A stretch of DNA of 64,000 nt, from contig JARHVA010000592.1 in NCBI GenBank assembly GCA_037957365.1, positions 3,016,001 through 3,080,000 of the forward strand, in the 5' to 3' direction. This document shows, piece by piece, positions 26,701 to 38,700 of the stretch. The notes under the pieces are model-generated. The model was not told the origin of the DNA and ran no database searches. It saw only the letters and a list, made by a program, of their open reading frames with translations. The position numbers and the translations under genes were made by a program. Source of the DNA: Torreya grandis (taxonomy: Eukaryota; Streptophyta; Pinopsida; Cupressales; Taxaceae). The first letter of the stretch is position 1, and each line of letters opens with the position of its first letter.

Positions 26701-29700
26701 GCAGCCATTGATTTCTTGATGAGACGCACCAGCATGAAGGACCAGCATGAAGGCCAGCATTCGACAAGCTTCCAAGAACAAGAAGAGTACATATATGTTG
26801 GGAGCATGTTTGACTCTGATCCACTCGAATGCAAGCCAATCAAGGTGGCAGACAAGAGGAGCAGGTCACCAAATTTCTTTTCCATTTAGCCACTTGTCTC
26901 GCACCATAAGTTTTCGTGCCAGGAAGGAGACTTAAGAAGTTTTCCCTTTGATCCAGGAGGGAGGCAAATATACCTGGTTAGCTGTATATTGTAGTTTGCT
27001 TTCAGTTTTCTTTCTTATTTTCCCTAAGTGTTGTTTACACAAATAGTGTTTTTAGCCTTGTGTGTGTTTTCCTTTGTGTTTGGGGTAAAAAACTTCATGA
27101 TTGATTCTTGGATCTATCGGGGCTGTTGCTGACCTTTTTTAAGTTGTGTTCTGACTCTGTGCCCAATGGACATGGTTTCTAAGCATAGCAGGCATGCTTC
27201 CCCTGGGAGTCGCCAATTTGTTGACCATTTTGGTCCTGCAGGCCAAAATTGGTCCCCCCTTTTTCCCCTGTTGTTCTAAGCCAGTCCAAAATTTGATTTT
27301 TTGCACGAGTCTTGTTTCTACAAACTCTGCAGGTGTTTCTACGGACTCTGCAGGTGTTTTGTACGGACTCTGCAAGCGTGTTTCTACGGACTTTGTAGGC
27401 GTTTCTACAAACTCTGCAGGTGTTTCTATGGACTCTGCAGGAAGAGACAAGTTCCCACTTAGGCGACAAAAGGACCGTTGCAACTTTTGCGGAGGGCAAT
27501 TTTAGAGGCCAAACAGCGCTTGCGGAGGGCAGGAAAGCACTTGGAGAGAAGGCCGAAAGAGTAAGTTTTCTTCGGAAATTTGTTCAAGGCAAAGACTTAG
27601 AAGAAAAAGCAAAGGCAGAATTTCTTCAGACAATATGTCCGAAGGAATTCCTTCGGACATTTTGTCCGAAGAAATTCTCGAAAGAAAATCCCGCGAAATA
27701 AAAGACAGAGGCAAGATGATTTCTTTCGGACTTTTGTCCAAAGGAATTCCTTCGAACAAAAAGTCCGAAGAAATTCGAGAAAAGCCGCGGGAAAAAACTC
27801 GAAGAAAAAATTCCAAAGGAATGGAAGTGATCGAGACAATTCTTGCGGACATTTTGTCCGCGGGAAAAATGGCCGAAACAAAAGCCCAAACGAAGGCAAA
27901 ACACAAGGAAAGATATCCTTCGGACTTTTTGTCCGAAGGATTTCTTTCGGACAAAAGTCTGAAGAAATTCGGTCGCCAAAACAATGATGACCCGACTAGA
28001 GCAGAAAGCTTGAAGGAAAGGAAAAGGCCGAAGAAATTCCAAGGGTTGACGGGCCCAAAGACGTCAAAATCGAGCACGACGAACTAGCCGTTGGAGGTTC
28101 AAACGCTCAATGACGAGTGCACAGACGTCAAATTTAAGGTGGTGAAATAGCCATTGATTTTGAAAAGCTTAAGGACAGGCCGCGAGTGAACTCAGCGACC
28201 CACCAAGAAGATAGCCCCCAAAGGCCGAAGGAGACAGGGAAGACAAAACCAGGAAGAGACAAAGTGCAAAAATGGACAAAATAGTCCAGGTGGCAAAGGG
28301 AGGTGCCGACTCAAGGATTTACTCCTGCAGTTGGAACAGTGCCTGCCAAGCGGTCATCAAGAGGCGCGAACAGTGAACGGCGCGCCCTGTTTTCTCCACT
28401 TTGCATTTATAAGCAGACAAACCGCGTGAATATCTGAAAGGAGTAGTCTTGTTTGCAGAAAAAGAGGCACGGCCCATGCTTTCACATTAATGTTTGAACG
28501 CCAAAGTCAAGACTGACATCCAACACAGCATTCTCTTTCAACGTTTTCCCTTCCCGATGCTCTCAACACACATGGGCCACTTGTAAAAAAGGGCGCTAAA
28601 GTCTTTTCCAGAAAGCGCCAAAATCTTCTTCTCTCTATATATATTGTAAACTTCTCATTTTGAGAAAAAATCTCTTAGCCCGTAAGGCAAAGTTCTGCCC
28701 AAAAATCTCTTGGGTTGTAAGGCAGAACTCTGCCGGATTTTACCTTGAATCAAGACAGCATTTTTATCTCCATTCTAAGTTTGCACTTTCGTATGTGTCT
28801 ATGTATTTGTTCTGTGTTAAGTCATTTTCCTTTATGCTTTCGCAGGATGATTTCAGCATGTCTAGTGCATTGTGAGTTTTTTTCTGCAGGTCTGCCAGAA
28901 GTGTCTACAGCAGGAATATAGGTGCATGTGAACACGCTGCCATAGTGTGTCTGAGAGCACCTCTGGTAGTTCTTCCTCCCTGTATCTCCACGAACCCCTA
29001 GCTCACTGATGTAGAAGAGTTTCTCGTGTCAAATGAAGTGTATGGGAGCTTGCTCTTGGTGGAAAGTGTATGTTCGGGTTAAGTAGATCAACTTTTTTGG
29101 TTTATCACCTTCTAGTTTAGGTTTAGATTATGTTTTCAGCATCCTCCCTTTTCAACCCCCCCCCCCCCCCCCCCCCGTTTTTTTCATTTATTTGTTAGCA
29201 ATAGGAAATCCAGGACCTAAAAGATACATTAAAGGGAGCTAGCCCTTATCTAGAGACTCTCCCCACAGTTTTGCCGTCCCCACAGGCAAGAGGGGAGTTT
29301 CCATTGTTGCCCGTGGAAGGCAGGAGCTCAGCGTCCTGTCAAGGGTGCAATCCACTGCATCAACAATACTCTATTATTCAAAATTCAAAATTAAAATTCA
29401 TTTTATTATATAAATTTTTATTTCAAGTTTAAAAACGATATTTCTTTTAAAAGGGATTTCCAAGGAATCTAAATTCTAGCATAATATTCAAATTTGGAAT
29501 CTTACAAAATCTAGAGAAAAGACTTTGGGCCATTACAGATGGTGGTGTAATTGTTGATACTACCAAACTTCCCATAGTGAACTGCAAGCCTACAGAGAGA
29601 AAGAATGAGATCGTGCCACATATGACATCTCATTTTGCACTGAAAGGAGGTGCAAAAAGACTCAAGGTGGCTTAGGAGGCTACTCCACAAATGAAACATG

Positions 29701-32700
29701 ATTTAGATGATGGAGGTATTAAACCTATGCATTGTGATAGTTCCTTAGATCCTCTTACAAGTGAAAGTGAAAATACAATGAGATAAAAAGAGGAAACCTA
29801 GTGATCCTCCTGGAATTGATCCTAGTCTAGAAAAGAAAGGCAAGCAAGAGAAGCTTCCAGATTTGTTAAATATACTCTCTCAGCATAAATAAGCCACTAA
29901 GGCTTCCTCAATTCCCTCAAATTTGATGAAAATTATAAGCTGGATTGTTAGCGGGTTGGAGGCCTATGAAAGGAAAGCAATAGTGAGGGCCTTTAGAAAT
30001 GCTAGAGAAGGTTTTGAATTTCTATTTCGACAAAAAATGAAGGCTACCGGTAATAACCTTGATTGGGTGTTGAATTTTATTCGGCCTGGCTCTATTAAAA
30101 TTGCCACTAATAATGAAAATGGCAAAGGTGGTTCGGTGATTTTGGTAAATAGCAAATGGGTTGATTGTGTTTTAGATGAAGGTTCTTCGTGCAATAGAGT
30201 TTCTTGGCAATTTTTTTATTTTTTCTATTTATGCTCCTATGAGGATAATGAAAGGTCTAGTATTTGGGAGTGGATAGCTTATGACATGAATATTGTACCT
30301 TGCGTGATTGGTTGTGATTTCAATCGGGTTGACATCTAGAAAGACAACTGTTGGAGTAACTTTTGGATGGAAAGGGAATGAGTTCGTTTACTAGTGTAAG
30401 ATGAAAAGACTCCTAAATGTTATTGATCCCTCGTGGAAAAGAAATAAAGATAGTAGAGGGATATGTTATGTCTAGTGTAGTAATCAAAACAGCAGGAATA
30501 TAATTCACCAGTCTTTTTAGGCTCAAAGAACTAGAGTGACCTGGATTAAAAAGGGAGACAAGGGGTCCTAGTATTTTTTCAATATATTGAGAGCCAAACA
30601 TGTTAGAGAAAAAGTGCAAGCTATTTATGTTGGAGGTGTCTTAGTCTCAGATGCTAAGGAGTTGTCCAAAGACTTCTTTTATTTTTATAATGACCTTTGT
30701 TCTTCAAATGGTATAAATGAAGAAGTTGAGTTTGCTAGAAAAATATGTGCAAAATGTGTTCCTATGAAGAGGTTGCCTCTCTTGATAGTGATATCTGCAT
30801 ATATAAGATTTTCAATGTTATTAGTTGCCTTAAGGATGAAAACTCCATGGGCTTTGATGGCTTCTCTGCTGAATTTTACAAGACTTGACTGCTTTTGCAA
30901 GTCTATAATGAAGCCTTTAAGTGTGGTTCCCTAGGGTCAAAGATAATAGAGGTGTTATCAAGTTAATTCCCAAGGAAGGGAATAGGAACTAGGTACAAAA
31001 CTGGAGGATGACCTTCCTAATTTTTTCCTACGATATTCATGAAAAAAACATTTAGCCACTAGTTTGAATAGGTTTCTCTCTAAAATTGTTTCAAAGACCC
31101 AAATTGGTTTTGTAGAAGGAAGGCATATCCTTGATAACTCAATTACTAGTTGGGAAAGTATGCACTGGGCTAAAGTGTTAGGATAATCTGTCTATATGGC
31201 TCTTCGAGACTTTGAGAATGCTTATGATAGGATAGAATGGGGTTTCATTGAATTAATGTTGCGATCCATTGGGGTGGGATGCCTGGAGATCAATTCACTA
31301 GGATGGTTATGGTGTTATTCGAGGATACCTTGGCTCAAGTGGAGGTCAATTTTGATCTTACTAATCCTATATTTTTGTGAAGGCCTATTAGGCTGGGGTG
31401 CCCTCTCGCCCCTTTCTTATTTGTTATTGCAGCTGAGGCTATTCATTTCCTTCTTAGAGATTGCTCTTTCTGTCCTCTGGCTAGAGGAAGTCTTTCAAAA
31501 TAATGATTCTCTCTTACAAGTACAATTTGCAGATGATACATTACTCTTTCCTTAATTGCAAGAAAACAATCTTTGTGAAATGAATAGTAGATTGGATATA
31601 TATTGTTAGGCCGTCAGTTCTACACTGGCTATTGATAAATCCTCTTTCATTGGGTGCGAGGATGATCCTCCACCATGCGTCTAGATGCAATGATGGTCTT
31701 GGGTTGGTCCTTTTAAAACACTCAGATGCTTGGGGATCCTTTTTTATATTGTCTTCTTTTAGGGGCATATGGAAGTGGATTAGGGAAAATATATTTAAAA
31801 GGGTCTCCAAGTAGTAAGGACACTTGTCCTTGGTTGGCAGGGTCTAGGTTTGTCAAAAGTTTCTCTCTTATACAATTTATTATTCCTCATGTTGGTTGTT
31901 TTCCAAATGTCATTTTTACATCATTCATAAATTGGTAAGACATTTTTTATGGTTTAATGGAACAAATTCTAAAAAAAGACATTTGATTGCTTAGGGCTCG
32001 TGTAAAACTAAAGGACTTAGGAGGTCTAGGTCTTTAGGACCTTAGACTCCAAGATATCTCTTTCACAGTGAAGTGGAAAGGGAAACATGCAGAGTTGGAA
32101 ACTTTAAAAATGCTGGCCTACCTTGTTCCCAACTTTATCTTAGGGAATAGATGCAAGGAAAGAAACTCTTGTATTTTTGAAAATAATTGCCATATTATAG
32201 ACCACATGCTGAGGTGTATCCAATTTCAAATTAGGTCCATTGCCCTTATTCTGAAAAAGGAGAAGCCACTCAATTGTCTTTCAACTAGTATGGTTGACTG
32301 TCAAATAGAGAAGGTATGAAATATTCCTTATGACTACTATGGATGATATTTGGTAGTTTGGCCCAAACTAGGATGGGAGTTTGTGCATGGGGGATTATTC
32401 AAATTGAACTTTGATGGAACATCCAAGTCCCACCCGGGACCAATAACTATAGGGAGGATAATTCATGACTATAAGGGTCATATCATTCTTTGGTACACTC
32501 AATTCATAGGCCAACAAACAAACAATTATGTTGAGTTCATTGCCCTACATACAAGGCTACAAAATGAGCTCGATTGGGGAATCTTGAAGTTGATAATAGA
32601 ATGGAACTCCAAAATAATTCTAAATTCCATCTGCCAAGATTGGGTATCGAAGGAAAATTCATCGGCAAGTGGTCATTGGAAATGGAAATATATGGTAAGC

Positions 32701-35700
32701 CGGATTAGGCAAAACCTTCCCTGGCTTATGGTTCTTCAACATCGACCACGTCAATATAAAAAGGTTGAAAACAAGATGGCCAATATCACATTTACAAACC
32801 CTTGGAAGCAAATCAACATTGAACATTACCTCTACAAATCAAGTGTATGGTGGTTTTAGAGAAAGTTACCCACCCTCCAAAAGAGCATTGAACATTAATA
32901 GTTTTATATTGTCATATTTAATATCTCTACAAGTTAGAGAAAGTGAGCGTTCATAACCCCCTTGCTAGGAAGTTGATGTAGTCATGGTTAGGGGATCCAA
33001 TTAAGGATAACCTTATACGTACAAACAAATAACGCAACAGAATAACAACAAAAATTCTCTGTTTCTTTAATGAGATATTTACAAACACACCTCACACTTA
33101 GCCAAATCTGGGATACAAACTCTCACATACACACACTCTTAGCCCGCAAGCTTACAAAACACCGTTGTATTACCCCAAGTCCTTGTAGGGATGTGATTCA
33201 ACTCTTTTGCCCCTCCCTAGATCTATGCATGTATCACTACTTGTAGCACTCTCTAATGGTTGCACTATGGACTTGTAGCACTCTCAAATGACTACACTAT
33301 GGATCTATGCACAAGTGTAGGGGTTTGTTTATATAGGCACATGATCCACCTATTTACATTAATGCTCTCACCTATCCACAACTACTACAAGTATTAAATG
33401 CTCATAATGAATCATAGTTCACCACAATCATTAAATTCTCAATTAGTCCCAATGCATCATAACATATCGCACTCGTAACACATCGCACCCAAAATACATC
33501 ATGCCTATAACACATCACAATAACTAGCACGATCCATAAAGACAATGCACAAAGATCACAACTTCGCAAGATCAGTCACAATGATTCGCAAATAGAAGTT
33601 GTGCTTAGAAGTCTATGTGTGGGTTGTGCAAGAGCTTCTAACTCACTTAGTTGTGTGCCAACACTTTCACTAGATCTTGCAAGCTTTGCAAAGAATTGCA
33701 AGACTTCGCTCCACTTAATTTTTGTGTGACACGGGATAGGACTTCCAATTGACTTTCACAATGGTTTGCAAGTTTCCCCATGCTTAAACTCTTTGATCCC
33801 TTCATGTTCCAGACTGCACACATCAAACAAACTGTGTGGAAGTAACGAGCATTCGCATACAAAGTAATGCAAAACAACACAAAAGGCTTACATGCAAACT
33901 ACTACAAGTTGTTTATTTCTACTCTCTGTCTTTTTTTAGTCGATGCAAGATTACTAGTGAACTTTGATGCTCCTGCATCAAAAGTGTAGATTTATGTGCA
34001 TAAGTCTAATCATCTTCACTCTCAACATTCCTTTATTCATAATATTTGTCTCCTCTCACCCACTTCAAATAATTTCATGGATGTTTGTATATTTCTCCTA
34101 TTGCTTGGTTGTACATCATCCAATGTCTTCTATTCTTTAGTCTTTGGCTTCATAGTTTTTAACTCATGTACTTGTCCTAACCTGCTTAATGCCCACCTCC
34201 ACCAAACTTGTACCTATTTCCACCTTCGTTCACTTCAACTCTTGCTTTAGATGGTTCACCATTTATCTATTCACCCACCACATTAAGGAGCAAACAACTA
34301 ATAGCAAAGAAAACAACATAGCCATTGTTTTTCTCCCACTTGGTTCGAGTCCAAACTTATACATTTCCACATGTTCAAGCCGAAGACTTCCTTCAAACAA
34401 CTATTAGTGCATTCTTCCACAAATTTGAGAAGACCTACAAAGAAAGAAAGGACTCATAAATTACAACAGGACATAACAGTTGGGAACAATTCACTTGTTA
34501 TGTAAAATTTGTCGAGCTTTGATTGAAAAGTGAATGCAATATGGGGATGTGAAGGCATTTATTTTCCCAATCCATGTAGCATGGGTGCCTCTTGAATCAA
34601 AAAATAATGATCTTTATGTGCTTGATCTTCACCATGTCCTATCAAATTTCATTAAGGGATGTCGAAGACTTATGTGGCCAGCATCTAGGGTTTCAATCCA
34701 AACTGAAATGATTTCTTTGCAAAATAGGGGGTCCACTATCTCACCCAACCCCACTATTCCCCAGATGTTCTCTTTGTTATTCTCCATTTGTAATATCCCT
34801 TTTAGGGACAAATTAAACAATTCTGGAATTTGTAGAAAACCCTTACACAATTCTGAAATATTAATGAAACACTAACAAGAAAATGCAAAATCTTGAAAAG
34901 ATCTACGTAGGCATGAGAATAAAATTCAGACCTTATAGAAACTCTCACAAAATATGAAAATTTTATAAATTTCCTTGGACAAACCCTCTATCAAATCTAA
35001 TTTTTAATAAACTTTCAAGCCTGAAAGTACCAAATTTTGAATTTGAACCATGAAATATCATAGAGAAAACATATGCCACAAAGAAAATATTAAGAAAATA
35101 TGAATTCGATTTATTTCAATAATAAACTCTTGCAACAGCAAATCTAAATTCTACAAATATTTTTCAGGGTGTAAATTAATGAATTTACAGCGAACCATAC
35201 CAATACAAATCTCCAAACCCCACTGATTGTCCAATTGCAAAAAGTGGTTGTTTCAAACATGAATCAATGCTTGATATGCCCATGTTGACCCCAAATATTG
35301 CACAACCCTGAATAATAGTGCACAAGGGTGATGTCGACCCTCCAAAGGGTGACATCAGCCTACAAAGTCTGTAATGTCCCCTTCTCAACCTTGATCTTTC
35401 CAGTGACCGTTGGCCTTTTTTCTGGAAACCCAAAGGCTAGTCAGAAGGTAAAATTAGGGTTTCCTATTTTTGAGGATTTCTTTGCTCGGAGTTGGTGGTT
35501 TCTATGGCGGATCCTTTCTGGGTTTTCAGAGAGCTTCGCAGTGGTGTGTTCATTTCGGCATTCTAAGCATTTTTCGGAATTTACTATTTTTAGTAAATTC
35601 TATTTTTGGCAGTTTAGCAGTTGGGTCCAGCATGGTTGACTTCCTATGTCAGTTTGATCAGTTGGCTTGCTCATTGATGGCTTCGGGGCGCAGTTGGAGA

Positions 35701-38700
35701 GATAAGTTGAGCTATTTTTATTAAAGTCACGTTTTAATGTTTTAATTTAACGTTGACCCCCCCTTAGCCTAGCTTAATCACTTCAAGTCTTTTTAAAAGG
35801 TGTTCTTTAAGGGTGGTGCGCTTCATTAAGAGAATTAATTATATTTTTTATGAAGTTTATTATAAGCTCAAAGTGGACGCCATTCTCAAGAAAGATTAAA
35901 ATAATATTAAAAGACCAAGTTACTTGGAAAAGTGGGACGCCATTTCTCGAAGGGGATTAGGGTTTTGACTTGAAGAAGAGATTAGGGTTTCATGAAGTCA
36001 GCAGGAAATTATATAAGGAAGACTTGGTTCATCATTTCACCATCTTTTGACTATGCTAATGTTTTGCTGCCGAAATGGTTGCGGGAATTCTTCGAGGAAT
36101 GAATGCCTCCTAGTCTGGGCTCGACTTCATGCTTGAGAGATAGCATCTAGTGGAGAATTTAGTATGCTTATGAGTGATTCAATCATTTGTGAGTTTGCAT
36201 TTGTATTTGAGCTTGGTATTCAGTTTGGTCTTGTTAAGTCAGTTTGCATATTAGAGAGTTTTTTGTATTTGCAGATTTAGTTACAGCAGATTGGGTTTTT
36301 TGTTCGTAATTCAAAAAATACAAAAATACTGTTTGTGGGTATTGTTTTATTCTATTTGTGGGTGAAGGGCGATCATTTTCCTAGAGTTATAGAATTTATT
36401 GTCAAGTCTTTGATTTTTAAAGAGAAATTGCCTTTTCTCAGCAGGGCGTACCTTTCAGCCTTTGTGCATTAAATATTAGTTGCATTTTAAGTTTGTATTA
36501 AGTTGCTGGCTTGAGCGCCATCATCATAGGAGTCTTATGCATCAGAGTTTTAAGCAATTTGAGTGAGTTATGAGCATTTGAATACTTTCATAGGCTGCTG
36601 GTTTTAAGTGCAAAGTACAGATTTGTGGAAGCAAAGAAAACAGAATTATTATCTCCAATTCATTGTGAGAATTTGATGTGGCATCTTGAATCAAATCAAG
36701 GGAATTATTATTGTATTGTAATGATGAATATTTTCAGTTTTAATCTCTTGATAGGCGTATAATCTTCACTCTGTAAACTGACAGTAGTACTGGCAGTGAT
36801 TCTTAAGCTTGTTCAATTCTGTTTGTAATGCTCAGTTTCATTTGAAGTTTGTAATAGATAGATCTCCGCCCTATGGTAGCTACTTACCCATCTTGGGTCA
36901 ACAAGCACATTCTGAGTGTCGAGTATTTCCAGTTTTCAGCATTTATTTCAAGCATTTAATTCTGTAATCACTCCGTCATATGGTCGCCTCTCACTCCGCC
37001 TTGGATTGGGTAGCACATACTTGACGTTGAGTTCCTTTCCGTATTTAGAATAGAAGATCCTCTGACCAATGCTCGCCATCATCGGCGCCATTCTGGTTAG
37101 AGTTGTTTTCTTGCACGTTTTGGTTTATTCTCTAACCTTAACGGGTGCACTGCTTTGTAATTTGTAAATTGAAAAAACAAAAAAATTGGCTCGGAATATT
37201 TCAAAGTCCCTTCCGGTTGGTCGCCACTCCCAAAAGGTTGTTGTGCCAACCTCCAAGGGAAGCCCTGGCTACTGTGCCACACTCAAATCTGCCCCCTGTG
37301 CCTTATCCAAAATCTTTTGCTCAATTGTGACCCCTAAATGAAGCCACCCACAGAATATTGAGGGTTTTCATCCCCAATTTTCAATTGTTGATGAGGGTTT
37401 TCATCTTCAATAGCTGAAAGTAGAAGCAAACATGCCCAAATTATGAAATAAAATGGTAGATGATCATAGCTCCCAAAAAACGAACCTCACCACCTTCCTT
37501 TATAAATTTTTCCCTCCAAACCAACTCCCAAGTCGGGCACTCCAAGTGGGGAGCAGGGCGCAGGGGTAGGAGGAATTCAAATATTCAAAAATTGATTCTC
37601 CTTATAATTTCTAATTAAGGGTTGGCTTGCTCAAATTAGAAAGTCCCTCTTTTAAAAGTCAAATGAGAAATAAGTTGCTGACATAAAGTCACTTTTTGGT
37701 AACTTGAAGAAAACACCATGTTCCCCCTTTTCCTTCCTTCCCTTAGTTTCCCTATGGGAAACCAAAAAAATAGGCTAAGGGTTTTCATGTCTTTCTAAAC
37801 CCGAGAAGGGGACATGACAGTCCTCCCCTCTCGAAATTGCTTGTCCTCAAGCAATGTTGTTTCAACTCCAATCCCTCCATATTGAACCTTCCTACCAATA
37901 CCCGGATTCCACATCCATCTTTGGATTTTAGAATCCCATGTTCTATTAAAAATCTTCCTTACTATTCCCTCAAAGAATCTGAAACTGAATTGTAAAACAA
38001 CACTCTTGAAGTTGGTGTGATTGCCAAAATATTTCATCAAAGATTTTCCCCTAACCATGTGAGAGATGAGCTCATTCGCTCCCCAATACTTGTCATCTTG
38101 AATCTTTTGCCCAAGAGCATCATACATGCTCGAATGCCTCAAAGCTGTCATACTATAATGACCATAATATTTGAGTCCCATAGCTATAAAGTGGTACAAC
38201 CTCTACCAACAATTATTATGGGGTCTACTCCATCCATCCACCACATCTATATGCTCTCCCTCGATGAAGCCTTCAACCTATGGCATGAGAACATCCATAC
38301 ATTTCTTTAAGGCCAAAGGCTGCCCCAAGTGCTCATCATTGTATTTTTGTTGTACCCATCTGCTCTTCTCATATGATGATCGATCCCGACTATAGCCTTG
38401 TGTTCCAGTGGATACCATAATGTTACTATGGGCTGGCCCCTCCAATTCATGGCACATAACAGCTTGTATGTAGGCTGTAAACAAGTCATAACAGCTACAA
38501 CCTCCCTGAATCTCATCCCAATCACCATTAGGATGGCTGGGTTGATTGTCCCGAATAGTGGACATCTTCTACTAACATCACCATGCAAGAAAATTCTCTC
38601 AAAATGCACAAATCCACAGCTGTTCATGACTAAAATCATCAAAACTATCAATATTAAAATGGTGTCAAAGTTGCAAAAATGACAAACCCATGCACCAATC

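Larger units (their letters stand above)
22802..29365 (+). mobile_element. Non-autonomous LTR element with 2-kb LTRs (LARD-like), inserted in gypsy LTR
   Basis: LTRs at 22802-24847 (2046 bp) and 27219-29365 (2147 bp) both begin TGTTGACCATTTTGGTCC and end ATCAACA or GTCAACA. Target duplications atact lie at 22797-22801 and 29366-29370. The primer-site candidate TGGCACGTCCAGTGGGACC (24853-24871) resembles those of plant gypsy elements rather than the tRNA-Met type used by its host element. The 2371-bp interior has no protease, RT or integrase, only one degraded long frame (25051-26889). Mobilisation in trans by a gypsy element is inferred. Confidence 0.88.
27219..29365 (+). repeat. 3' LTR of the LARD-like element
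   Basis: 2147 bp, homologous to 22802-24847 throughout. Differences include six rather than four 21-bp repeats, an extra segment near 27495-27535, and a C21 homopolymer (29156-29176) where the 5' LTR has mixed C and T. Confidence 0.88.
17036..29506 (+). mobile_element. Chromodomain-type Ty3/gypsy retrotransposon with a 6.6-kb insert in its 3' LTR
   Basis: The 5' LTR is 17036-17640. The 3' LTR starts at 22353, is interrupted by 22802-29365, and ends at 29506. Perfect target duplications aaatc lie at 17031-17035 and 29507-29511. The PBS TGGTATCAGAGC (17642-17653) is one base inside the 5' LTR. Order is gag, protease, RT, RNase H, integrase, chromodomain-like tail. The 5' LTR termini have mutated from TG..CA to TA..TA, as expected from cytosine deamination. 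Many stops make it inactive. Confidence 0.92.

Noticed and set aside
32350..32859. 169-codon frame as an independent RNase H gene
   Set aside because: It has RNase H-like motifs but lies at the C-terminal position of the LINE relic and lacks the third catalytic Asp, so it is LINE debris.
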